Source: Pipra filicauda (lineage: Eukaryota > Chordata > Aves > Passeriformes > Pipridae). From it: a DNA stretch of 64,000 bases. A model generated the notes under the pieces. That model saw only the letters and a program-made list of their open reading frames with translations. It was not told the DNA's origin and ran no database searches. The position numbers and the translations under genes were made by a program. Positions 50,501-62,500 of this stretch are shown piece by piece. Each line of letters begins with the position of its first letter. Positions within the stretch are counted from its first letter, which is position 1. The stretch is taken from assembly GCF_003945595.2 (NCBI RefSeq), contig NW_024104421.1, forward strand, positions 124,001 to 188,000, read 5' to 3'.

Positions 50501-53500
50501 AAACAGTCATAATGAGTCAGACCAAAAGTCCATCTTCATGTCTCTGCAAATGGTCCACAGCAGGGTATAATGCAAGTGTGTATTTCCTTTCCCATTACTT
50601 TACAAGCCTCCCTTCCCTGCACAGGATCTGTATTGAGGAACCCAGAATGGACGTATTTCCTATGACTTTCCACAGTCTTTCCTTGGACCTACGTAGAATG
50701 TCAGCATTTGCATCCCATGACAGGGACTTTCAAGCTTCCTCCTCAGGGTTTGACACTCAGAGATTAAAAGGGAAAGGTTATACGGGTCACTCCCATTCCT
50801 TAAGGAAGTAAAGCCTGGCAAATCCAACCTATGCAGTCCTCGTAAGGACATGGTGGCTTCTGCCTACCTGTCACAGCCCAAGCTGCAGCCACTGTGTCCA
50901 GTGTGCTCACCTCCTGCTGATCATCCCATACAGCCAGCTTGGAAAGGCCCCATCATCCTGCACGACCTTCTCAGCCTGTGTCTCTCTGAACCAGCGGAGA
51001 GTTGCTCCTCTCCTGATTTTCTTTATTTCTGCTTCTTCTCCAGCGTGTTCCTCTGTTCCCAGAACAGGGTGAGGTACAGAAGGGTCCAAGAAGTTATCAA
51101 AAGGAGTGGACTGAAAGTGAGGACAGACAGAAAGTTGGGATGAAAGCAAAGTCAAAGGCAAGGGGTCTTTGAAGGCATCACTTTGGTAGGTGATCCCATT
51201 CCTGAGTCCCTTAAGACAAGATCAGTTGCAAACTATCAAATGCTGCTCTCAGTTTCTCAAAGGTCCTGACCATGCTTTCTAACTAACAACACTAGGAAAG
51301 GACTCACGCTTCTCATAACAAAAGTGACATTCTCCTGGGACCACACGCAGGAGAACATGTACATGCAAAAGGTAGATGGAGCAGGGAACCAGCACATCTG
51401 GCTAAGGGGCCCCAAAACTACCTCTTTTAGTTTGCTGCGTGGCCGTGGCACTGGTAGCTGTTGTGACTTATCAGAAGGATGGGGATTAGGCTGAGGGTGC
51501 CTCTTCCGTGGCGTGGGAACTGGAAAGTGGCTTCTTTCTGCAACAAGAGGAAATAAGTAGGTGAAATCTAGCATCCAAGATCCATCCTCTGTGTCCCCAT
51601 GACAGGGACAGTCTCTGCTGCACAAAGTATGTGGGAAAGACACAGCCTGGCACTCCTTCCAGCAGAGTCAGGCAAACGACCTTCATGATGCTGCTTCTGC
51701 TCCCCACAGACAAAGCTACACTTTCAAAAAACAGAAATGTCAGCACCTCCCTGCCCATCATCACACTGATGGAGCCCCCAGCCCCAGGAGAGCTGAGGGC
51801 AGGCCACCATCCCCTGGAGCTTACAGCACTTCAGGGTGATCATCACAACAGTGGCCACACACGGGGGCAGTGGGAGTGGGAGCAACTCACTCTGGGCCTC
51901 TGCTTCCAGGGCCAGCTGCCGTCTTCTTTCTTTCTCTGCCAAATTCTGTGCTTGAGCTCTCAGCTCAGCCACCAATTTTACGTAACTCTTCTTGCATCTG
52001 AATCCCCTATAAACTGTTCAGAGAAAAGCTGTGGTTAGAAAAAAAAAAGTGCTGTTCATGCCTCAGTCACTCTCTCAGGGAAGAACACCAGGTAATATTC
52101 TTTTATCCAGGGCAAAGTCCTCGACACTTGAATCATGTTAATAAAGATCAATGGAAACTCTGCTGTGAGCAAGTGGTCAAAACCATGTGAGAACTGTCTT
52201 CTACTCTCTAAGTTTCCAGATCACAGATTTATAGAAATCCAACTACAGATCTAAGCCCTCATCTCTAATGCCAAGGCACTGAACACCTGAAAAACAGTCT
52301 CACAGAAGGGCCTGTTAACCCTCTATCTCCCTGGTACCCTTCAGACACCATGAAGGAGACAGGATTTCCTTGGTGTCAGTCCCCAGGATAACCTTTACCA
52401 TAGGCAGCTATCCCAGGGTTCATTATAGACACTGCATGATCCCTCCTACTCTACTAGGTATTAAAGCACATGAACTGAAAGCTGCACTCTCTCAATTTCT
52501 TACTACCCACACATCTTCCCCATGGATGAGAACAATGCACAGCATGTGACAGTCTGACATTTGTCACACTGTATGGTGCACATCTGGAAGCTGCTCAGAT
52601 GCTTCAGCAGTGCAACAACCCATACAGAAGAGAACTACAACAGAGAAGAACTAGGCAGGGTGACAGCCTCCTCCTCCTCCTCCTGGTTGCACTTTCCCCA
52701 TAGACCCTGTGCAAAGGGAAGTACCAAACTGCCCACAGCCACTCTGGAGAAATAGGCTGCCAGAGCAGATGCTATGTGGAAAGAAAAAAAAAATCAAGCC
52801 AGATCAAGACTTCATCCTCTTTGAAAGCAGGAATGAGATCTGCTTCACTCATTTCCCTCTGCTCAGTTCAACACAACTCACAAACAACTTGTTACTCCAG
52901 AGGACAGTCAGCCAGATTTCAGAACGAAGCCAAATCACATGCCTGCCCTGCTCAGCTCTCTTGAGCACATGCTTTCTCTTTCCAAGGCTCACACTGTCTG
53001 AGGGCTGTCCCTGACTGAGGATGAGCACTGAGGACGTGAGCATTTGTAATGAGCACTTTGACTTCACAGGGCCTTGATAGGGAGATGGCACCTGCCCTAC
53101 CCTTCTGTCATCTGTAAAGGTGCAGAGGTGGAGTAAGGACTGCAGAAAAGGTTCTCCTTCCCCTGGTCTGAGATCAGAGTTGAGGGACTCTCCTCTTCCA
53201 GTGCTCACCTTTCTGTATGACAACTGCTGCTCTTTCCAGTCGCTCCACACACTTTGCCAGCTGTTCCTGATGCCAATATTTAAAGAAAAGTCGTGACTTT
53301 CTGTGAAGTTGGGAAGAGAAAGATGCAGGGAGTAACCCTGTTTATATAAAATGGCATACATCATCCTTTGGACAGGCCTTTCCTACAGCCATAAAGTTCT
53401 CCCTGAAGAGAACCAGGTAACAGACTACATGTATGAAGTCTCTGCAGTTTAGGCTCCCCACTCCCAGCAACAATGATCCATACCTACCCACATATCCAGC

Positions 53501-56500
53501 CTTTCAGCTCTGTACTTTGCAGTATCTCCAAGCAACTGAAAAAGAGAAAAACAGTAAAATAAATAACTTTCCCCCCAAACTGAACACGATATAGCCAGTG
53601 TTTTTAGGTGCATAAGGGGGAACAAAAATGCCTCAGCAATTCTCAACAGTCAGTAACTTGTCAGTCTGTCTACCTTGAGGCACAGCTAGTATCACATTTG
53701 AGAACATCAGCAAAGGGGTTCCCAGAGGCAGATTTCCTTCAACTCCCTGGGAGGCAATTCTGCAGAGCCTATTTTATTCTTAGAACTGTTCTTCCTCATT
53801 TCGTTTTCAAGTCATTTGAAGGACAAAAGTTGCAAGGTCGGCACAGCAAGACTTCCGGGAGAAAGTCTGTTTCCAATTCCAGTTTCATTTTGCAGACTCT
53901 AGTGACAAAATGTGGGTCACTCGGAAAGATTCCCTGACACTTGGAACTGAAAGCACTACTGTAATTGCAACACACAGACAGCTTCCTCCCTCTGCCTGCA
54001 AATCCAGGCTGTGAAATCATAGTGACACTTTTTGCTAATATCTCATACAGCAAAGCAGAAGTGGTTTTACTTCTATCTCAGCCAACTTCCACAGTGGCAC
54101 AATCCAAATCCACAGGAATTTTTTTTCTCAAATGCATCCTATGTTTTTTGTCTCTGAAAACACACCACGCTGCCTGTTTACAATCACCTCTCTCCCATCT
54201 ACGAGATTCTCTTGTGATCTCACTTTGTTTGCAATTATTATTCAGAACCGTCAGGAAGTTCAAAGAAGCACTGTGAAGGCTGGAGGAGCTACTGCCAGGA
54301 GAGAACTGTTCCAGGAGATCATTCAAATCCTTTTCTTAAATGACTAGAAAAAAAACCCTCCTTAGCTGGCTGCCTTACGTGTTTCATTCTCACTATCGGT
54401 CACAATTGACACTGGCAGGAAGAAGGAACTGGGAAAGTGGAGAAGAGGAGGTGGGGAACTGCTGCCCTAGATGTAGGAAGGAGAAAGCTGACAGGATAAG
54501 ACTCTGTCCCTCTGCTGAGATGGAAAGACATTTACATGTGTAAGGAACGGTCAGGTTCTGAAAGTGCTGAGGGTATATTTTGCCTGTAGACATACAAAAT
54601 ACTTGGACTAGACACATCCTCTCTACCCTGGGAGACATTCAATGATGGCTGCTTGTTCAGCATTGTCTTTATTTTCTTCTCCCATGAAGCCATTAGGAAA
54701 AGTCTAGAGAGGCCCTGCCACACTGAATTCACGGGACAGTCTTGACCACTGTTGTCACTCCCTAAATAAAGTATCTTGGCCACTTTTCATTCCACAAAAT
54801 AGCAAGGCTTTATGATAATTGAATGGAATTGCTACATAACAATTCAAGAAATATTTCATTGATCATTGTACCGAATGCTTTTTAAATATTAAATGTCCTT
54901 GCTGGGATCTTTGTTCCCCACCACCTACCACCAAAAAAACCCATCCTGTTTTTGTCCCTTTTACTTGGTTTGCTATACTACTCTCAGAGTAGGAGCATCT
55001 GAAGAACAAACCAGACTGCACACAACAAAGTAAGTGTTCCTACCTTTCTTTTGTGAGGGAAACACCAGGTTTAACTAGAAGAATTGCATACCTGTGGAAA
55101 ACAAACCCATGCAGACATGTAAGAGCCATATCCCTGACGTGCTGAGCTGACCCATGTCACCCTGACAGCAAACAACAATAAATCACTGTCTTTCTCACTC
55201 AGCCTCCCACAGCAAACAATCCCATGATCTCAGACAACATGAACTTTAAAGAGGCTGTTTTACTCCTTGCCCATATCTGCTTATCAAGGTTGATTCCCTA
55301 ATAATACCTAAGAAGGAACATTTAGAGGTTTTAACAAACCTCTCAGCAAATTCCTCAAAGAAGGGTCTCCAGGAGAAACCATCTCTTCGGATACGGATTG
55401 TCTCCAGCAGTCCATTGTACTGGAGCTGAAGAGCACCACAAAGAGGATCCAAGAAACAAAGAGAAACAGGCCATTAGGACATCAGTTTGTTCCTTTGCAG
55501 CCAGAAATTACTTCATTCAGCCTTAAACTTCTCCAGTTCAAAATGAAAAAGTTTTTTTCTGAAAATGTTTCCTTGGTTAGAGACTGAATTTACCACATCC
55601 TGCAACTCTGATGATTAACCACTCTGAGTTAGAAGTTGGAAACCGTAAAAACCAATGACTGAAATAACTTCACCTTCCAGCCATGGGTACTGCTTTGCCT
55701 CTGTCCCTTAGAGGATCACTTTTTATTTCCAAATCTGGGCACAGAAGTACTCTGAGGCATGGATGAACTTCCTCTTAATCCTATCCTTTCTTATATACAT
55801 TAAACAGGCCACTGAGCTTTCTGAACTCTTCTAATCATTTTCAGTTTTCTTTAAAGCATCCAGACCTCAGGCCTGACACAATATCCAAATACAGTCATAT
55901 CAGTGCATTTCAACTCCTATCAAAGCAATCCCATTTTGGCTCCTATTCAGAGTTGGCCTGGCTGCTGGGTGAGAACAGTCTCCTCTGGAAAGGATTTTTT
56001 CTGGAGTACTGTCTGTATCAGTCACCATCCAGGAGGAGATGCAAAGGTGAATCCTAGTGCCTGAAAAGCACAGCTCATTGCATTTATGGAAAAGAAATGG
56101 GAGAGAACTAAGATTGCAAAATCTGGACCTAGCAGTCTGTGTCACAAAAACAACCAAGTACTTAGAACATTCACATGTATATAAAGTGTGGTCACTCTTT
56201 CTCTTGCAAGGGGAGACTCAGATGAGTCAGCTTCCACAGCCTTTTGCTGGGGTCTGCCCTCCCACTGAGACACGGCAGAGGTACCTGTAAAGGACAAAAC
56301 ACTGCTTTTCCTCACCTGCAGCAGCACCATCTGGTTGTCTACCACACCTGGTTCCTTCTGGCTGTTGGGCTTTACGCAGCGCACAAAGTGTGGGTTGGCA
56401 GAATACAACCTCTCCATGAGCACCATCAGAGAATGCTGCCAAGGGCACAGGAAGATCAACAGTCCATCAAGCCAAAACGCTGCCAGAGCCTGACATGCCA

Positions 56501-59500
56501 TACCCTGCAGCGGGAACCATTTTCTCACCCCACAGCAACCTCCTGGGCTCTGACAACATCCTGGTCAGCCCCACCATGATCAGCCATGCTTGGCACCTGG
56601 GAAAACCCCTGTTTACACCACGGATGCTTTAACTATGCATAGCAGTCTGGAAGCTCCAATGAAAACATCACTGCACTCATCTCACGGGGCACTGCAGGGC
56701 AGCAATACCGTACCCGGAACTGAGCTCCAACAGATTGTTTCCGTGTGCTGTTGAACTTGTCGTCTGCTCCTGGTATAACCTGAAAACACACCAAAACAAA
56801 AGATCAGCCTTGGAAAAAGTGCTTGATTGATGGACAAAGAGCTCTGCTGGAAGGCAGATTGCAAAAAGGAGAGAGAATGGATTTCTGGCGAGGGAAGACA
56901 AGTCGAGCAGCAGAAGCAAGCAAAAAACACAGTAAAAAACAAAGGATAAATTGCTGCAAGCTGATTGCGGTCTGCTTTTATTTTAAACCCACTTCTGTCT
57001 GCTCTTTTTCAGCCAGTTTCTCAAACAATATGACTGTGGTAACCATGCCAACATTCATCAATTGCCACATAGACCTGAAGTTCAATACCTTGGCTTTCAT
57101 ATGAGGCATAAGTGTCCCCGTCCTGGAAACAGTGGCTGGAAGAACAGAGACAATAGTTAATTTTGTATCTTGGCTTGCAATCAACCATGTCTAAACATTC
57201 AAACCTCACTTCACACACAAGCCTCCTCACAAATACTGAATCACAGACAAGGCATTAGGTTTCACCATGTAAAAATACAAGGAAAGAATTAGAAAAAGGA
57301 AGAAGAAAATGCAAATGTATGAAGCCTACGATGTAGGTAATATTATCTTCTGCCACTGAGAAGACAAGGCAATCAGGTTATTAAACAAACCTAAATGACT
57401 TTCAAAAGAAATATCATCAGCAGGCATTTAACAATGCAGAAAAAACCAGTGCAGATAGCAAATGGGAAGCTTCCTTACAGCAGTCAGGTTATCTAAAGTC
57501 AGATGAAAAATTCAGGGAAGCTGAATTTACTGAGGGACCTGATAACAGTCTCGCACACCCTTGATGCGATGGTTTCACGTGAATCATAAAATCACAGAAC
57601 GGTTGAGGCTGGAAGGGTCCTCTGGAGTTCACCTGAGCAGACCCCTTTGTTGAGCAGGGCCACCTAGAGCCATTACCCAGGACTGGACAACTAACCTGAG
57701 GTTATTTCTGATGTTTATGAACTTTGAAAGAGTTGGGACTAGGCTAAGTAGCTTCAGTAACAGTGAGAAAGAATAAAGACAGTCCTGAGCAGAAGAGTTG
57801 AAAAACACAGTGGAGAATAGAAATGAAATTATCAGTTTCTTGTAAATCCCAGGAACTGACATGGACTGAAGGGGACAAAAAAATTATAAAATTTGTGTTT
57901 AGCCAGCCAACTTCCAAGGAAGCATCCACCTGACCTTTCTTTAAATTTTTACTTTCATAGAAGCCGTGGAGATCTGAGGGCTTATTGATAACTGGAAAAA
58001 GGGAGTGCAGTGGTAGGAAAAAAATAATGCACTACTTCAGAGTTTTTTAACAATTTGTACCTGAAAAAGAAAATGTATTTGAAAGGAATAATCTCTACAC
58101 TCATTGCCCGGGGTTTTACAAGACTCCGTTTTCAATGTGAACAGGTAGAAGCTATGACCTTAACCAGCTTCATTTCTAGACAAGAACAGAGCAAATGGAA
58201 AAGGCCAGTGGCAACAGTCCTGCACTGGCCCTGGAGAAGATAGGAAAGCATCTTAGCAGTGACTAATTAATTCTCTGGAAGAGGATACAACCTGCCCTGC
58301 TTTCCATGCAGGGGGAATATACAACTCCGAAAGCTCAGTATATGCCAGCAGCCCACTCCAAGCTGCAGCATTCCTAGAGTCTCCCAGGGGCTGCCAACTG
58401 TGAAACACACTCTCAGAATATGAGCCTGATCCCCACACTTAACTCTTGCTAAGGTGGGCCCTGGTTCATGATGGATGTGCAGAGGGACTTGCCTGTGAAC
58501 AGCACACTGAGCAAGGGGGTGACACTGCTGATGAAGAGCCCACGAACATTGGCTGGCAAGGTGTCTCTGTTCTTCTCTAGGAAGCCCCTGGCATCATATT
58601 GTACCTGGAGAAAGGACAGCAAGTCACTAAAGACAGCACTGAAAGCCACCCCTACAGCTCGCCAGGAGCAAGTGTTCAACTGAATGTACTCCGGCTTCCA
58701 CATGAATTCTGTAAAGACATGTGGACCCCATCCAGATGCCAATCCTGAGGAACAAATCCCTGCAGATGGCAGAGGCATCAGAACCACAGGAGTGCAACAT
58801 AACATTGAGACATCCACCTCTGCTTTTTCTCCTTTCCTTGATTATAAAGTCTCATTTACTTCACTCTCCTTGCTCTCCCCCTCTTCCCCTTGAATAGGCT
58901 TCCACTCTGTTGTCATGCACTCCCTTGTTTCCATTGCTCCCTTCTTTTCTCATCTCTAGCCTGCCACTCTCCTTTCCATGTTAAATGTTAATTTTTGTAA
59001 TAATGAACATCACAAACAATAGCTTAGTCAACAGTGGTGAGATTAGATTACTAAACTACATATTGCAATTACCTGAATTGTCATATCTGCTCCTGTTCCA
59101 AAAATTATCTCCAATCAATACAACTTACTTGGATCAAAGCTTTCAAAATTGGTGGCAGTAAAGTTACATGCATTAGCACTAAATCTCAAGTTGCTTAGAT
59201 ACCACTGAATGTATAAATAACTGTCTCCACTTTCAAAACATTAATTACCTGGCTGTTTGCACAGTGTTCCTAAGTGTTTGCAATAAAAAAGTCACTGCTA
59301 TGCTGTGAAAACCAATAGGTAAAGGAACAGCCGTTATCCTGTCCTTTAGGAGTGCACGGTGTGCATTTATAAAGTACTGTTTTAGGACTAGAGTTCTAAC
59401 AGAATGATTATTTCTAAAACCCTACACTTCCCAGAAGTCGCTCCACTTTCCTCAGGGGTCCTCTCTTCCTGTATGGAAATCCCACAGAATTGTAGGAGGC

Positions 59501-62500
59501 AAGCCGTGGGAACACATCGCTTCTGTTATTATCATTGTCAGACCATACACTCCTTAACATCAAAGCCTTTTTTGTCAGGCAACACTTTCTTCCCCTCCAA
59601 CATACACTACAACAGCATTCTTCTTGCAAACAGTACATACTTTCCCAGCATAGTGAGTGATGCTGAAGCCCAAAACATGGCCTCGGGCTGGCTGGAAGTG
59701 TAAATTGCCTTTGAAGCTGCTATTTAGTTTATCCACAAAGGTCTTATCGGTTGCCTGCAAGAAAGCAAATTTCAGAATCAAAGGATCAGGCTGCAACAGA
59801 GATCTGATCAGGCCACAGAGAAACAAAGCAAAGTGTTGGAAGTGTCCTTGGCTGTGCAACAGTGTTCTGTTGTACCTTCTGATTCCTCACAGGGATGCCA
59901 ATACCATTAGACTGTCCCTGATCTCCATGTCCTGTCTCATCAGTCACACACAAGGACACCTCTGTTCATCTTGCTCTTTAAAGTGCACTCCCCAACTTCA
60001 GAGCTCTCTCTGCAGCCCAGATATTCATTTCTACATCCCCCACAATATTGTCTTCCTCCTGTCTCATGCATACCTGAGGGAATGCACTCTGCTCGTCCAG
60101 AAGAGACAGTAGCCCAAGTGGCTTGGCCAGGAGCAGATTCTGCAGGAAAGGAGACACATGACACATACCTAAAGCCACATACGGAGCATCCACTCTCACC
60201 CTCACCACCCTTTGAAGATGTCCTTCCCAGGTGCATCTCCTCCCCATGACAGAAAGTGCAAGACTTCTCTCTTGGCTGGATGGAGCAATTATATTGTCAG
60301 TCCTCTCACTCACCAGAATAGGTTCATTATTGTTGAATGTGATAGTCTCCCAAGGCAGCCCTTCTTCCTTATAGGCAGCCTGCTCCATCTGGAAAATGTG
60401 CTGAAATAAAGAAAAAAGAGGTTGGAGCACCCATCAGACTTGGCTAGACAACCCTGAACATCTTCCTTCCTGCCCTGAACAGAGCACAGAGGCATGGTGC
60501 TCTCACCCATGGCATGAGAGGTCTAAGGTGAAACTGCTCTTCTGTGTGCACCCACTCACTGGTGGTGCTGCATAAAGCAGGAACACTTTCCAGAGTGTAA
60601 GTGTTACTGCTCTGACGACTTTGATCACTGCTTGATCCTTCTACTTCTTCCTTCCCTGTTCTAGTGGCTCCCCTGCCACAGCAGACAAGGTTGATAATCT
60701 CCATCCTGCTTCACTAATGGCTATTTCTGTCCTGCCAGGCAATAGATCTGTTTTCCCCCAAGCTCTCGTTCATGTGCTAGGTAGAGCAGTGCTCTGCTTT
60801 CTCTGCCACACAAGGTGAGATCGCCCTCAGCAGACTTACATGGTTGAAGAAGTGTTGCAGCTGCTCATTGGCCAAGTTTATGCAAAGCTGTTCAAAACGG
60901 TTCACTGGAAAGTTTTCAAACCCAAAAATATCCAAGATGCCTAAAAGAGGGAAGAATACACAATGGAGCCTGCAGACTGTCCTTGCAGATTGCTGTGTAC
61001 ACCAACACACAACTAAATCTCCCATCACCCAGCTCTTGTGGGCCAGGGAAAACCCAGCGGAGAGAAAGTCTTCCATAAGACCCCTTGAAGAGTCAGTTAG
61101 GAGGAGACCCACTCCAGCCCTCAGCTTCTCTGCTAAGCCAGAGTGCCCCAGAACTACAGCCTCACAGTTGCTTCAGATCAGCTGCCTGCTCAAAACTTCA
61201 TGCTGCTGACACAAATCTCTCCAGGATCATGGTTTTGATAATGGATCCCTGCATGCAATCTCTGTGAAACCTCATGCTGTGTCCGTCCTTCACTGTGGCT
61301 GAGGGAGGCACATTTGAGAACAGAACAGGAGCAAGGCAGGCAGAACTCACCTATCTCCTTCAGCTCCACCTCAGGATCCACGTTCTCAGCCAGCAGCTCA
61401 TTGATCTTGCGAACGATCCAGCCAAACACTCGGCCGTACACCATCTTAGCAATGGAGTCCCGGGCATCTGCACAGGGAGAACAACAGCAGCTCACTGAAG
61501 GGCTCACAGGAGAGCAGGGAAAACAGCACACAAACTGGCTCAGTGCATCCACCTCTAGCAAAAATGTCTAGTAGTTTATGAAGCTATTTTAATAATCAGA
61601 TAAACAACAGATATCTGTCTGATTGCCCCTGCTCTCTGTAAGCATAAAAAGAGTTCTTCAATTCCAAAATCTTCACAATCTTTCTACAAGACCAGATGTG
61701 GCATATTAGGGCATTTGTGAGATCATCTAAAATGGGAAATTTCCTTTCCAAAAAAGTCATTCCACTTTCTAGAATATGCATATACTTGTTTTCCCCTCTG
61801 AAAATCTACTGAGGATGGGTCCCCTCACTGCTAAACCAAAGGAGAAGCTCCAAAGTATACTTGGCAAATTGAATGGTTCTCTTCCTTCTAGCCCACAGCT
61901 GCCAAATGTTTCAACGCTGTGGGCAAGAGAGGGATACAAATAATGAAAAACTTGCTGACATTCTAAGGAGGAGACCAAATCAACATGATCTGTTGCATGG
62001 TGGAGATGTGTATTTTATTGCCTAGAGAAAATTTGGAAAACAGAACTAGCTATTTCCCCATTTTCATTTTTTTTCTTTCATCTGTTTTTAGCAATAATCT
62101 AGAAGTTCTGTGACTTCATGCCTTTTTACTTAATTTTTAAAATATTTTATTTTATCTTAATGTTTTGGTCTGGATTATCTTGGATTATTTTCTTGTCTTA
62201 TTGAAGGGGAAAAGAACACCTTGCGCTTGCTTACTTTACCACACTCTTTTCTCCTCACTCTGTTTCTGATACTATGATATCTCATTGATTCTCAAAGTTG
62301 TTTGTCCATCTATTGCCTAGAGCTCTGCACTCTGCCAGCACTCTGCAACAGGAGGCTTCCCCTCTTTTGTACAAATACCTAGAGTTCCCTTCTAGTCTGG
62401 ACTGAAGAAGAAAGCAAAGCTAATTCCTTAGTTTCTTATTTAATCTCTGCAGCCTCCTGGAGATGAAACAAAAGCAGTATTCATGGTCTTACATGTGAGC

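Larger units (their letters stand above)
47835..51110 (-). other. SH2 domain exons of the myosin-SH2 gene
   Basis: Three exons (50911-51110, 48871-48960, 47835-48000) encode [10 protein letters not shown]..., then [40 protein letters not shown] and [11 protein letters not shown]. The Arg at alpha-A2 (ISRR), the Arg of FLVR and the beta-D His (RHY) are all present, so phosphotyrosine binding should be intact. The pre-SH2 WF.ETQA segment and the RCRHxxI signature match the SH2D7/SH2D2A/HSH2D adaptors known to me. Confidence 0.92.

Noticed and set aside
56142..56528. Single-exon gene reading of the minus-strand frame here
   Set aside because: It is one myosin exon (56316-56435) plus open intron sequence on both sides; the junctions at both ends are clear splice sites.
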